IMG/VR virus record: IMGVR_UViG_3300008110_000057
Location: 1 to 59,461 of that record
Direction: 5' to 3' (one strand)
Source of the DNA: a virus
Length of the DNA: 59,461 nucleotides
Every line of letters begins with the position of its first letter. Position 1 is the first letter of the stretch. Shown here piece after piece: positions 1-9,749 of this stretch. The position numbers and the translations under genes were made by a program. The notes beneath the pieces were generated by a model. It was not told where the DNA came from. It ran no database searches and was given only the letters and a program-made list of their open reading frames with translations.

Positions 1-351
1 GAAGTGCAAAAGGAAGAATATAATATCACATCCTGGTTTGTAAGTAGATGTATCAAAAGGTTTAGGAAAGATGCCACAGTTCGTGCTGTTCTTAGTTACG
101 CTGACTCTAATCACCACTCTGGAACTATATACAGAGCTTGTAATTTTCAGTACTACGGTTTAACAGACGCCAAAAAAGATTTTTACTATGCTGATGGAAC
201 CAAACATTCACGAGGTAGTATCAGAGGTGCTGATGGTGAGTGGCGTAATAGGAGTCGTAAACATCGGTATCTTATGGTTTTCGACAAGAAACTCAAAGAA
301 CAGTTGACTTGGCAAGAACAAGAGTGGTATAATATTAAAGGCGATACTTAA
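1..351 (+). CDS. Mom-like GNAT-fold protein, 3' part
   Basis: The reading frame is open to the left edge, so the start is probably outside the window; a GTG at position 4 is the first start codon inside it. The visible 115 residues contain a block reading YADSNHHSGTIYRACNF followed by YYGLT and, near the end, SRKHRYLMVF. This pattern recalls phage Mom-type acyltransferase-fold proteins, which in phage Mu modify adenine in DNA. The function here is inferred from that resemblance only. A hairpin terminator follows directly, so the gene ends its transcription unit before the late structural genes begin. Confidence 0.6.
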   Translation, partial: EVQKEEYNITSWFVSRCIKRFRKDATVRAVLSYADSNHHSGTIYRACNFQYYGLTDAKKDFYYADGTKHSRGSIRGADGEWRNRSRKHRYLMVFDKKLKEQLTWQEQEWYNIKGDT

Positions 352-375
352 CCAAATCCCTTCCGTGTGCTTCAG

Positions 376-400
376 AACCTCCCTTGTGGAGGTTTTGTTG
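376..400 (+). terminator. Rho-independent terminator
   Basis: AACCTCC (376-382) pairs with GGAGGTT (388-394) around the 5-nt loop cttgt, followed by TTTGTTG. It separates the Mom-like gene from the structural gene that starts at 441. Confidence 0.75.
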
Positions 401-403
401 TAT

Positions 404-411
404 GATAAATA
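404..411 (+). promoter_or_regulatory. T4-type late promoter GATAAATA
   Basis: GATAAATA matches the NATAAATA late-promoter consensus of T4-like cyanophages and lies about 30 nt upstream of the structural gene at 441, just after a terminator. Confidence 0.7.
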
Positions 412-440
412 ATCCATAACGGAACTTATAATAAAATAAG

Positions 441-3400
441 ATGGGTCTCTCTCGTTTAGATAATTTTCTAAAGTCTGTTCGTGGTACAATCATATATGTT
501 GATCCAAACAGTCTTGATTCTACGGATAGTATTGAGAATCAAGGAAACTCACTGACTCGTCCATTTAAAACGATTCAAAGAGCACTAATTGAGGCATCAA
601 GATTCTCTTACCAAAGAGGACTGAATAATGATAGATTTGGCAAAACAACAATTCTTCTATACCCAGGCGATCACCTTGTAGATAATCGTCCAGGATGGAT
701 TCCTGATGGTTCTAATAATTTTAGACTTAGAAATGGGTCTACAAGTAATAATTTTCCTGCTTGGGATTTAACATCAAACTTTGATCTCACTACCGCAGAT
801 AATGTACTTTATAAAATGAATAGTATTCACGGTGGAGTTATTATTCCTCGTGGTACTTCAATTGTTGGACTCGATTTAAGAAAGACTAAAATTCGCCCAA
901 AGTATGTTCCCAATCCAACTAACGATAATATTGAAAGATCGTCTATTTTCCGCGTAACTGGCGGATGTTATATATGGCAGTTTTCTTTATTTGATGCTGA
1001 TCCAAATGGACAGTGTTATCTTGATTACACTGAAAATCTTTTTGTACCTAACTTCTCCCATCACAAATTATCTTGCTTTGAATATGCTGATGGAGTAAAT
1101 GATGTAAATATTAATGATGTTTTTCAAACATATTCAACAGATCGTACTGACCTGGATATGTATTATGAGAAAGTTGGACTTGCGTATGGACAATCATCTG
1201 GTCGTGCAATTGAACCAGATTATCCTTCATCTAGTATCGATATTCAACCCAAGATTGATGAATATCGTATTGTAGGTTCTACTGGAGCATCTGTTGGTAT
1301 TTCGAGTATTATTTCTGGCGATGGAATTACTCCATCAAAAATAATTACAGTTACTACTGAATCTAGCGTATCTGGCCTTGATGTAGATACTCCATTCAGA
1401 ATTTCTGGTATTATTGCAGAAGGTTATAATGGACAATTTGTTGTAACAGAAAAATTAAGTGACACTGTAATTAAATATCAAGTTCAAAATGCCCCAGCAG
1501 TTGCTTTTCCATCAACGACGGGATCAACTTTATCACTCACTTCCGATACTGTAACTTCAGCATCTCCATACATCTTTAACATCTCTTTACGTTCTGTTTA
1601 TGGAATGTGTGGAGTTCTTGCTGATGGTGACAAGGCATCAGGATTTAAATCAATGGTTATTGCCCAATTCACGGGCATTGGATTGCAGAAAGATGATAAT
1701 GCGTTTGTATTGTATAATTCATCTACAGGAACTTATGATGATAATACAGTTCCTGGAAATGAGACAATTAGTACAAATTCACGAGCAATCTTTAAACCTG
1801 CATATAGGAATTTTCATATTAAGGCAATTAATGATGCATTTGTTCAGAATGTTTCAATCTTTGCGATTGGTTATGCTGAACATTTTGTGGTAGAAAGTGG
1901 TGGTGACTTTTCCGTTACCAACTCAAACTCTAACTTTGGAGCAAAGGCACTTGTTGCTTCAGGTTTTAGAAGAAATGCATTTCCTCAAGATGATCTTGGT
2001 TATATCACTCATATTATTCCACCAAAAGAAATTTCAAAAGTTGAAACTGCAATTGAATTTAATTCAATTGACGTAAGTAAGACCGTTGGTGTTGCATCAA
2101 CAGGATATCTGTATCTGTATAACCAAACAAACTCTGATGTTGCACCAGAAAATGTTCTAGAAGGATATCGTATTGGTGCTAGAGAAAATGATACTCTAAA
2201 AGTTATAATTTCAGCAGGAAGCACTGCATCCGAATATAGTGCTCGTATTGTAATGCCTGGATCTCAGACAACTTCTGAGAAGAAATTCTATGTAAGTCGT
2301 AGTATTTCTGGTATTAATAATATTTCCAGCAATACACTTTCATTAACACAAAATCATACCTTTATAAATGGAGAATCGGTTCGCATATTGAGTGATAATG
2401 GACAACTTCCTGATGGTTTGTTGCCAAATACAGTTTATTATGCAATTACAAGTAGTAATGCAAGTAGTGGACTTACAACAACCACAGAACTGAAACTTGC
2501 AAAAACTCAAAACGATGCCATCAGTGCAAGTGAAATTTTAATTAACAACAAAGGAGGTATTCTAAGTGTTGTAAGTAGAGTATCTGATAAGAATTCTGGG
2601 GACATTGGACACCCAGTTCAGTTTGATTACAGTAATTCGCAATGGTATATTCAAGTATCAAACAGTGAAACCGATAATAAGATTTATCCAGCAATCGTAA
2701 GTTTTGGTTCAACTATTCTTGGTGCAGCAACTCCTAGAACATATATCAATCGTAAGCAAGATTCAAGAAGTGCAAATGATATAATTTATCGTCTAAGATA
2801 TGTAATTCCAGCATCTTCTGGAGTGTATGCAAGACCTCCAAGTGATGGATTTGTTATCCAAGAATCTAATACCACTATTGGAGCAACTAGCGGAGAGATT
2901 CAAACTTATTTTGGTACTGGTTCGATTTCAAATGTAAATCAGCAAAGAAACTTTAGATTCGTTGCTGATGCTCAGTGGCAAGCAGGTGTTGCATATATCA
3001 CTACAGAACTTCCTCATAATTTATCAGTAGGATCTGAAGTTAGATTTTTTAATATTAAGAGTTCGAATAATGTAACTGGTGCAAGTGATTCCGGATATAA
3101 TGGAACTTATGTGGTAAGTACAATTACAAATGCTAAAGTATTTACATTTGCTTTAGATACTGATCCAGGTGCATTTACAAGTGATATTTCAGCAAGAGAT
3201 TCTTCTCTCCCATATTTTAAAAGAAGTAAGTATAAGAATACCTATTATAATCTCAAAACTCAAGAAGCACAAAAATATATTGCAGGACAACAAGATGGAG
3301 TCTATTACTTAACTTTACTAAATTCATCAAATTCTCCAAGTGTTGATCCTTTTGCTGATGAAAAATATTCTCAACCAGTAAAAGAACTTTATCCACAAAC

Positions 3401-6275
3401 AAATCGTGATAATCCGGAATCAGATCCGGATGAGACTCAATCGTTTGCATCTTCCTCAGTAATTGGTGAAGTTGTAGTTAATGATGTCCGTAAGAGTATT
3501 ACAAAAGAAACAATCTCCAAAGTTTTATCTGATAGTAATGTAGGTATTGCTATTACTGATATTTCTTCAGCAGATGCATCTACACATACTGTACATACTG
3601 CTATTGATCATGGATTAAATCGTATCACGCGAGTTAGTATTACTAATCCTGGATCTGGATATGGATACGGAAGTGCTACAAGTTTATATAATGCAAGTCT
3701 TGTGGGATTTGCTGGATCCACTACTGGAATCTTTGCTACTGCCAAAATAACAGTAGATGGATCAGGATCTATTTCTGACATTGCAATTATGGATGGTGGG
3801 TCTTCTTATGGAATTGGAAATACTCTTTCTGTTGTAGGTGTTGCAACAACCACAGGTTATTCTCCAGCGGTAGTGACAGTTACTCAAATCTATAATAATG
3901 TTGGAGATACAATCAGAATTTCTGGAGTATCGTCGGAAGGTTATTCTGCATTTAATGATCTTTATAGAATTACAAATGTTACTGTTGGAGCTGGGTATAG
4001 ATTTGCAGTTTCTTCCGCATCTTCAATCTCAGTTGGTTCAACAACTGGTATCGGAACGCAATTTACATCAAATGCATTTGCTAACTTAACTGGCGAATCA
4101 ATTAGAGTTGGTTCATTGGCATATGATAATAATTCAGGAATTGCAACCATTACAACTTCTAACCGTCATGGATTAAAGGTTGATAATAAGATTCGTTTAA
4201 TCGGATCTACTGAAGAAATATACAACGGAGATTTTGTTGTTAAAGAAAATCTCAGTTTAAATTCATTCTCTGTTACGATTGGTGTTGGAACATTTTCTCC
4301 GTCAGCCGCAGGAACTCTTTATGCATATCGTGAAGGTGTAACATCAAATGGTGGTACAATTACAGTCGATAATGAAAATTTAAATGGTAGAATGATTCCA
4401 ACTTATGCTGGAATCACAACTACTTTATCAGCACTTATTCCAGATGCACTTACGGACCAGATTAACATTCAAAACATTGAAAATCTTGATATTAAAATCG
4501 GTGATTATTTGACAATTGACGAAGAAATTGTGAGAGTAAAAACAACCATTCCAAGCACTCCAACAAATCCAATTTATGTTTTCCGTGGAGTTCTTGGAAC
4601 AAAGGCAGTTAGTCATGCAGTAAACTCTGTTGTAAGAAGAATTTATGCCAGTCCAATTGAGTTTCGTAGGCATTCAATTATTCGTGCATCTGGTCATACA
4701 TTTGAATATGTTGGATTTGGTCCTGGCAACTATTCAACTGCATTCCCCGATAAACAAGATCGTCAGATTTCTTCAATAGAGGAACTCCTTGCACAATCAA
4801 CCAGAAAGGATGGTGGTATTAACTTCTATACTGGTATGAATGATAAAGGCATTTCATATTCAGGAAATAAGAAATTAAGTTCAGTTACCGGTCAAGAAGA
4901 AATCTTTGATACTCCTGTCCAAACTGTAACTGGTGAAGATATTGGAGGACTTCCTGGATTAAATGTTATTACTCCAGTTCAAGGAACATTTAGTCGTTCA
5001 ATCCGTGTTGATGGTGGTAGTGATGGCAAATCAATTTCTGAGTTTAATGGACCTGTTGTATTTGGAAATAAGATAACATCAACTTCCAATAAAGGTATTG
5101 AAGCATTTTCACTGTTCTTACAGGGTGATGCTACAGTTTCTAGAAAATATACTGTTGGAGTTACTACACCAACACTTTCAGGTAACCCAGGTGATGTAAT
5201 TTACTATCAAAATCCAACGAAGGGTGGATATCTTGGATGGGTTTATACTACTGATAATGAATGGTATCGTTTTGGTGCTGTCAGCCTTTCCAAAGATTTA
5301 AATATTGCTCTCTTTGATCAGGTTGGTATTGCAACTATAAGTCCCGGATCTAATCTTCTCCAGATTGGTGCAGGTTCTTCACTTGTTTCTATTAATTCAA
5401 ATGGTGGTGTTGGTATTGGAACCAGTGCAAATCAATTCAAACTTCAGGTAAATGGTAGTGCAAATTTTATCGGCACTTGCTACGGTTCTTACTTCTCTGG
5501 CGATGGAAGTGCATTAACAAATATAAATGTAAGTGCTGCTGGGTGGTCACAAATTAGTGGTGGAATTTATAATACCTTATTGAGTACTGTTGGTATTGGT
5601 ACATCAGTTCCTAGATTTAATCTTGAAGTTGGTCCTGTTGGAACATCTGCAACGACACTTTATGTTAATGGGCAGGCAGTATTTGCTGGAATTATCACGG
5701 CAAATAATGCATTTGTAAGTGGAATGTTAACTGCAACAGCATTTGATCTAAAGTCAACATCAGGTCAAATCAGAGCAGGTATTGTTACTACAACAAATCT
5801 TGTAGTTGGTAGTGCTGGAACTACACTCACAACTAATGGTCCATTAATTGGTATTGGAACAGCAGTACCAAGAGCAAAACTTGATATTGAAGGGCATACA
5901 AGATTTAAGACATATTCTGAAGTTGTTCAAACAATATCAAGTTCGTCTAATATTCTCACAATTGATCTGTCTCAGGCACAGTCATTTGATTTTACATTAT
6001 CGGAAACAGTCAATCAATTTACGATTATTAATGCACCATCTGGAGCAAGTTCATTTGTTATTAAAATTGCACAAAATGCAACTGGTGGATATCTAGTTGA
6101 TATTGATGACTTTAGAAATTCTAGTGGAGGAATTTTACCGGTTTATTGGCCAGGTGGTGGTGTTCTACCAACCGTAACACCAACTGCAAATAGAGCGGAT
6201 ATATATTCATTCAAGACTTTTGATGGTGGGTCATCTTGGTACGGTTTCGTTGACGGACAAAACTTTGTTAACTAA
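441..6275 (+). CDS. large virion structural / tail-fibre-like protein
   Basis: This 1944-aa protein is the largest in the window. The N-terminal block RPFKTIQRALIEA (about residues 40-52) followed by TILLYPGDH is typical of right-handed beta-helix (pectate-lyase-like) starts in cyanomyovirus structural proteins. Long beta-rich stretches follow, and the last 350 residues contain repeated VGIGTS/IGIGTAVP motifs shared with the other fibres here. The segments TNSNSNFGAKALVASG and RASGHTFEYVG recur in variant form in the 621-aa protein at 30272, so the two are paralogous in part. It has a late promoter and terminator upstream and is followed 11 nt later by the Hint-domain gene. It is probably a baseplate- or tail-fibre-associated virion protein; the exact place in the particle is unknown. 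Confidence 0.8.
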   Translation: MGLSRLDNFLKSVRGTIIYVDPNSLDSTDSIENQGNSLTRPFKTIQRALIEASRFSYQRGLNNDRFGKTTILLYPGDHLVDNRPGWIPDGSNNFRLRNGSTSNNFPAWDLTSNFDLTTADNVLYKMNSIHGGVIIPRGTSIVGLDLRKTKIRPKYVPNPTNDNIERSSIFRVTGGCYIWQFSLFDADPNGQCYLDYTENLFVPNFSHHKLSCFEYADGVNDVNINDVFQTYSTDRTDLDMYYEKVGLAYGQSSGRAIEPDYPSSSIDIQPKIDEYRIVGSTGASVGISSIISGDGITPSKIITVTTESSVSGLDVDTPFRISGIIAEGYNGQFVVTEKLSDTVIKYQVQNAPAVAFPSTTGSTLSLTSDTVTSASPYIFNISLRSVYGMCGVLADGDKASGFKSMVIAQFTGIGLQKDDNAFVLYNSSTGTYDDNTVPGNETISTNSRAIFKPAYRNFHIKAINDAFVQNVSIFAIGYAEHFVVESGGDFSVTNSNSNFGAKALVASGFRRNAFPQDDLGYITHIIPPKEISKVETAIEFNSIDVSKTVGVASTGYLYLYNQTNSDVAPENVLEGYRIGARENDTLKVIISAGSTASEYSARIVMPGSQTTSEKKFYVSRSISGINNISSNTLSLTQNHTFINGESVRILSDNGQLPDGLLPNTVYYAITSSNASSGLTTTTELKLAKTQNDAISASEILINNKGGILSVVSRVSDKNSGDIGHPVQFDYSNSQWYIQVSNSETDNKIYPAIVSFGSTILGAATPRTYINRKQDSRSANDIIYRLRYVIPASSGVYARPPSDGFVIQESNTTIGATSGEIQTYFGTGSISNVNQQRNFRFVADAQWQAGVAYITTELPHNLSVGSEVRFFNIKSSNNVTGASDSGYNGTYVVSTITNAKVFTFALDTDPGAFTSDISARDSSLPYFKRSKYKNTYYNLKTQEAQKYIAGQQDGVYYLTLLNSSNSPSVDPFADEKYSQPVKELYPQTNRDNPESDPDETQSFASSSVIGEVVVNDVRKSITKETISKVLSDSNVGIAITDISSADASTHTVHTAIDHGLNRITRVSITNPGSGYGYGSATSLYNASLVGFAGSTTGIFATAKITVDGSGSISDIAIMDGGSSYGIGNTLSVVGVATTTGYSPAVVTVTQIYNNVGDTIRISGVSSEGYSAFNDLYRITNVTVGAGYRFAVSSASSISVGSTTGIGTQFTSNAFANLTGESIRVGSLAYDNNSGIATITTSNRHGLKVDNKIRLIGSTEEIYNGDFVVKENLSLNSFSVTIGVGTFSPSAAGTLYAYREGVTSNGGTITVDNENLNGRMIPTYAGITTTLSALIPDALTDQINIQNIENLDIKIGDYLTIDEEIVRVKTTIPSTPTNPIYVFRGVLGTKAVSHAVNSVVRRIYASPIEFRRHSIIRASGHTFEYVGFGPGNYSTAFPDKQDRQISSIEELLAQSTRKDGGINFYTGMNDKGISYSGNKKLSSVTGQEEIFDTPVQTVTGEDIGGLPGLNVITPVQGTFSRSIRVDGGSDGKSISEFNGPVVFGNKITSTSNKGIEAFSLFLQGDATVSRKYTVGVTTPTLSGNPGDVIYYQNPTKGGYLGWVYTTDNEWYRFGAVSLSKDLNIALFDQVGIATISPGSNLLQIGAGSSLVSINSNGGVGIGTSANQFKLQVNGSANFIGTCYGSYFSGDGSALTNINVSAAGWSQISGGIYNTLLSTVGIGTSVPRFNLEVGPVGTSATTLYVNGQAVFAGIITANNAFVSGMLTATAFDLKSTSGQIRAGIVTTTNLVVGSAGTTLTTNGPLIGIGTAVPRAKLDIEGHTRFKTYSEVVQTISSSSNILTIDLSQAQSFDFTLSETVNQFTIINAPSGASSFVIKIAQNATGGYLVDIDDFRNSSGGILPVYWPGGGVLPTVTPTANRADIYSFKTFDGGSSWYGFVDGQNFVN

Positions 6276-6286
6276 AGGAGATTGAT

Positions 6287-9200
6287 ATGTTAAACAAACA
6301 GACAACTTTAGATCTAAACGGTCCAATTCTATCATTTACTACAAATCCTGTTGGAGCAGCAACTACTAATGGTGGGTCTGCAACTTTTATAGGTATTGCA
6401 ACCGCAACATTTCCCATACAAACCCCACCAAATCCTGCAATACCTACTGGATATATTTCTTACCGATGGTATGATCAAAATGGACCATTAACTGATGGTG
6501 CAAATGTAACTGGATCTGCAACTACAACATTAACTATTTCTAATGCAGTTAGTCCAACTGATCATAATAGACAATTTTATTTAAATGCGGATTATATACC
6601 ATCTGCATATGGAGAAAATCCAATTACAGTTGGTACTGCAAGATCAACTGGAAATGCAATAAATGACCCAATTGTATCTAGTAGTGCGGTTTTAACGGTC
6701 TATCCAATACTATCAGTAACAAGACAACCTGTTAGTAGTACTATTGGACAAAACTCATATACGAGATTTGTTACTGATGCATCAATTACAGATACTAGTC
6801 AAGGAAATATTTCTTATCAATGGCAATTAAATGGTTCTGATCTTTCAGACACTCTAACTATACAAGGTTCTAAAACAAAAGAACTTTTAATTTCTTTACC
6901 AAATATTGGGATTAATACTGTTAGAGCAAAAATTACTCATCCCACTGCTTCAAACTCTCCATTATATACAAATAATGCCAATCTTGATGTAGTTGCTCCT
7001 AGAAAAATTCTTAATGTCGAAGTAATTCGGGATGATAACAGTGCTGAGGCACTATTATATTCTTGGAATATTGTTACTCAAGGTCCATATACAATAAATC
7101 CAGACCAAGTACCGCCAGGAAGTATTCTTACATTTTATGCACCAGAACTAAGTATTGATGCATATATCGATATGTACGGAACTGCTGGTGCAAATTATGG
7201 AACTTTTGTTGGAGGAAGAGGTGGAGTATCTACAATCAGATTAACATTAAATAAAAATCAAGAATATGCTGTCACACCTCTTTCTCCAATTAAAAATGGT
7301 GGAGGTGTTTTTCTATATAAAAAAGCAAAATTAATTGCTGTTGTTGGTGGGGGAGGAAATGCGGGAAAAAATGGTAGTGGTGGTGATGGTGGTGGTGTTA
7401 ACGTAGCAGGTCAAGATGGTAGTGGTGGTAGTAAAGGTGGAAGTCTAGGAACATTATCTCCAAATGGTATATTTGGTTCTACTGTTCAATTCGTAACACT
7501 TAAATCTGGAGATACTTTAGCAATTGCTCCCAACGGAGGTAGAGTACTGCCCTGCACTAAAGGAGAATATTGGGCCGCCCAAGGATTTTCTGCTTGTACT
7601 GATGTTGGAAATACAAAATATTATACACCTACTGCAGGAGTAAGTACAAATACAGCAACAATTACAAGAGGATATAAGCCAGGATATGGAATTACTGGCA
7701 CTGCAGGACTAGGAATAAATTTTGGAGGCAATGGTGGCAGTGGTGCAACTGGAGGCAATGGTGGTAACGGTGGTGGTGGAGGAGGTGGAAGTGGATATAG
7801 TGATGGGTCTGTAATAATTACTTCTACGCAACAAGGTGGTAATGCTGGTCTTGGAAAAGTTGTAATTCGCGAATATGTACCACCGCCACCACCACCACCG
7901 CCTCCACCACCACCGCCATCTTGTCCTGCTCCATGGACAAAGATCTTAATGTCTGATGGAACTCTTAAGAATGCTGGTGATTTAGTGGTTGGAGATATTC
8001 TCAAAACACAGCATAAAGATACCTTAGAATGGGGAGAGTATCCAATTACATATAAAAAAGTAAGTCCTTCAGAAAGATTAAAACTCACTTTTGAAGAGTC
8101 TAACTTTACTTGCTCTCCAACTCATAAAATGTATGTTGAGGGTAAAGGTTGGATATTAGTTACTGATATGGTAATTGGTGATGTTGTAAGTAACCAAAAA
8201 TTATTGTCGGTAGAACCTGATGAAAGTGGTGATGTTATTGTTATTGAAGTTGATGAGGCATATACTTTTATTGGTGAAGGATTGTTATCTCGTACAGTGA
8301 AGATAGAATTAACAGAATCTCCACTGCCAATTTTTAATCAATTTCCAAAGATTTTGATGTCAGATGAGACTCAAAAAAATGCTAGAGATTTGAAAGTTGG
8401 TGATTTAATTAAAACTCAACATGAACATACTTTAGAATGGGGAGAGTATCCAATTACACATAATTCAACATTACAGTCGGAAAGATTAAAACTTACTTTT
8501 GATAATGCTAAGGTTATTTTTTCTCCAACTCATAAAATGTATGTTGAAAATAAAGGTTGGATTAGAGTTTGTGATATGGTAATTGGTGATATTGTAAGTA
8601 ATCAAAAATTAATAAGTGTGGAGAATGTTGAATATGGTGATGTTGTTTCAATTGAAGTTGATGACGCACATACTTTTATTAGTGATGGATTATTATCGCA
8701 CAATAGAAGAAATTCACCTCCACCACCGCCACCACCATTTACATTACCACGAACGCAGCAAGACCCCTTGTTAGCATTTGTGTCACCACCACCTCCTCCA
8801 CCGCCACCAAAAGCACCGCCACCACCTCCTCCACCGCCACCAAAGCCACCCCCACCACCGCCGCCACCGCCGCCACCACCTCAGCTGGCACCATCTTGTC
8901 CTGCACCCTGGGCAAAGATATTAATGACTGACGGGACCCTTAAGAATGCAGGTGATCTAAAAGTTGGTGATTTAATAAAAACTCAAGATGAACACACTTT
9001 AGAATGGGGTGAATACTCTGTATTAAAAGTTTCTATCGTTCAAGAAGATAGATTTAAAATGAAATTTGACCACAAAGATTTGGTCTGCTCAACATCTCAT
9101 AAAATGTATGTTGAAAATAAAGGTTGGACTAGAGTTTGTGATATGGTAATTGGGGATATTATAAGTGGACATACCTTACTTGAAATTGATGATTATGAAT

Positions 9201-9745
9201 ATGGAGATGTCGTTGCAATTCAAATTAAGGGTGCTCATACTTATATCTGTGAAGGATTATTATCTCACAATTTAAAGATAGTTACTCCACCACCTCCTCC
9301 ACCAGCACAACCTCCTCCACCACCACCATTTACATCCTGTCCTGCTCCATGGACAAAGATATTAATGGCAGATGGAACTCAAAAGAATGCTGGAGACCTA
9401 AAAGTTGGTGATTTAATCAGAACTCGACATGAGCATACTTTAGAATGGGGTGAATACTTAATTGATTATGTTAAGCAAGTTGATTCTGAAAGATTGAAAA
9501 TTATCTTTGATCATGTTGAATTTACTTGCTCACCTACTCACACATTTTATAGTGAAGAAAATGGTTGGATTTTAGCTTGTAGTTTAAAAATAGGTGATAT
9601 TATTTCTGGACATACGATTATAAAAATTGAAAGTGCAGAACCTGGAAAGGTTGTTGCAATTCAAGTTGATGGTGGTCACACCTATATCTCAGAAAACTTA
9701 TTATCTCACAATAAACTAGTTGCACCCCCACCAACAGTCAAATAA
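6287..9745 (+). CDS. Ig-like / glycine-rich protein with four Hint domains and polyproline linkers
   Basis: This 1152-aa protein has a strong ribosome site (aaaggag) 7 nt before ATG. Residues about 1-240 form two Ig-like beta-sandwich units (RWYDQNG and YQWQLNG are typical core strands). Residues about 330-530 are glycine-rich, and a run of 13 prolines follows. Four 125-residue Hint modules then begin at residues 546, 682, 871 and 1018, separated mainly by proline-rich linkers. Modules 3 and 4 keep the N-terminal Cys, a (S/T)xxH block B and the terminal His-Asn. Module 1 has Cys but ends Arg-Thr, and module 2 ends His-Asn but has Ile for Cys. The residue after each Asn is Arg, Leu or Lys, not Cys/Ser/Thr, which resembles type-B bacterial intein-like domains that cleave rather than splice. 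It is likely a displayed virion protein that self-processes; this is inference. Confidence 0.85.
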   Translation: MLNKQTTLDLNGPILSFTTNPVGAATTNGGSATFIGIATATFPIQTPPNPAIPTGYISYRWYDQNGPLTDGANVTGSATTTLTISNAVSPTDHNRQFYLNADYIPSAYGENPITVGTARSTGNAINDPIVSSSAVLTVYPILSVTRQPVSSTIGQNSYTRFVTDASITDTSQGNISYQWQLNGSDLSDTLTIQGSKTKELLISLPNIGINTVRAKITHPTASNSPLYTNNANLDVVAPRKILNVEVIRDDNSAEALLYSWNIVTQGPYTINPDQVPPGSILTFYAPELSIDAYIDMYGTAGANYGTFVGGRGGVSTIRLTLNKNQEYAVTPLSPIKNGGGVFLYKKAKLIAVVGGGGNAGKNGSGGDGGGVNVAGQDGSGGSKGGSLGTLSPNGIFGSTVQFVTLKSGDTLAIAPNGGRVLPCTKGEYWAAQGFSACTDVGNTKYYTPTAGVSTNTATITRGYKPGYGITGTAGLGINFGGNGGSGATGGNGGNGGGGGGGSGYSDGSVIITSTQQGGNAGLGKVVIREYVPPPPPPPPPPPPPSCPAPWTKILMSDGTLKNAGDLVVGDILKTQHKDTLEWGEYPITYKKVSPSERLKLTFEESNFTCSPTHKMYVEGKGWILVTDMVIGDVVSNQKLLSVEPDESGDVIVIEVDEAYTFIGEGLLSRTVKIELTESPLPIFNQFPKILMSDETQKNARDLKVGDLIKTQHEHTLEWGEYPITHNSTLQSERLKLTFDNAKVIFSPTHKMYVENKGWIRVCDMVIGDIVSNQKLISVENVEYGDVVSIEVDDAHTFISDGLLSHNRRNSPPPPPPPFTLPRTQQDPLLAFVSPPPPPPPPKAPPPPPPPPPKPPPPPPPPPPPPQLAPSCPAPWAKILMTDGTLKNAGDLKVGDLIKTQDEHTLEWGEYSVLKVSIVQEDRFKMKFDHKDLVCSTSHKMYVENKGWTRVCDMVIGDIISGHTLLEIDDYEYGDVVAIQIKGAHTYICEGLLSHNLKIVTPPPPPPAQPPPPPPFTSCPAPWTKILMADGTQKNAGDLKVGDLIRTRHEHTLEWGEYLIDYVKQVDSERLKIIFDHVEFTCSPTHTFYSEENGWILACSLKIGDIISGHTIIKIESAEPGKVVAIQVDGGHTYISENLLSHNKLVAPPPTVK
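7880..7918 (+). repeat. polyproline run before Hint module 1
   Basis: Thirteen consecutive proline codons (CCA, CCG and CCT mixed) encode a rigid linker between the glycine-rich region and the first Hint module. Mixed codon use argues against simple slippage alone. Confidence 0.9.
7922..8296 (+). other. Hint module 1 (Cys present, terminal His-Asn lost)
   Basis: The module starts CPAPWTKILMSDGT and contains CSPTHKMY (block B). The last two positions are Arg-Thr where modules 2-4 have His-Asn. N-terminal thioester chemistry could survive, but Asn cyclisation could not. Confidence 0.8.
8330..8704 (+). other. Hint module 2 (Cys lost, terminal His-Asn present)
   Basis: It aligns over exactly 125 codons with the other modules. 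The start reads IFNQFPKILMSD, so Ile replaces the catalytic Cys. FSPTHKMY and the terminal LLSHN are kept. It follows module 1 with only 11 residues between and no polyproline. Confidence 0.8.
8717..8882 (+). repeat. polyproline linkers between Hint modules 2 and 3
   Basis: There are several runs of 6-12 prolines interrupted by FTLPRTQQDP, KA and K. All four proline codons occur. Confidence 0.85.
8897..9271 (+). other. Hint module 3 (complete motifs)
   Basis: Cys871 begins CPAPWAKILM, block B is CSTSHKMY, and the module ends LLSHN with His994-Asn995. The next residue is Leu, so no +1 nucleophile is present. Confidence 0.85.
9338..9712 (+). other. Hint module 4 (complete motifs)
   Basis: Cys1018 begins CPAPWTKILMADGT, block B is CSPTHTFY, and the end is LLSHN with His1141-Asn1142. 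Only KLVAPPPTVK follows, so C-terminal cleavage would release a 10-residue tail. Confidence 0.85.
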
Positions 9746-9749
9746 AAAT

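Noticed and set aside
7621-8088. Minus-strand polyglycine/polyproline frame
   Set aside because: It is the complement of the polyproline and glycine-rich codons of the Hint gene, with no ribosome site or family motif.
7922-9712. Inteins with homing endonuclease
   Set aside because: Modules are only 125 residues, with no endonuclease insertion and no Cys/Ser/Thr after the terminal Asn; they look like BIL/Hint domains rather than splicing inteins.
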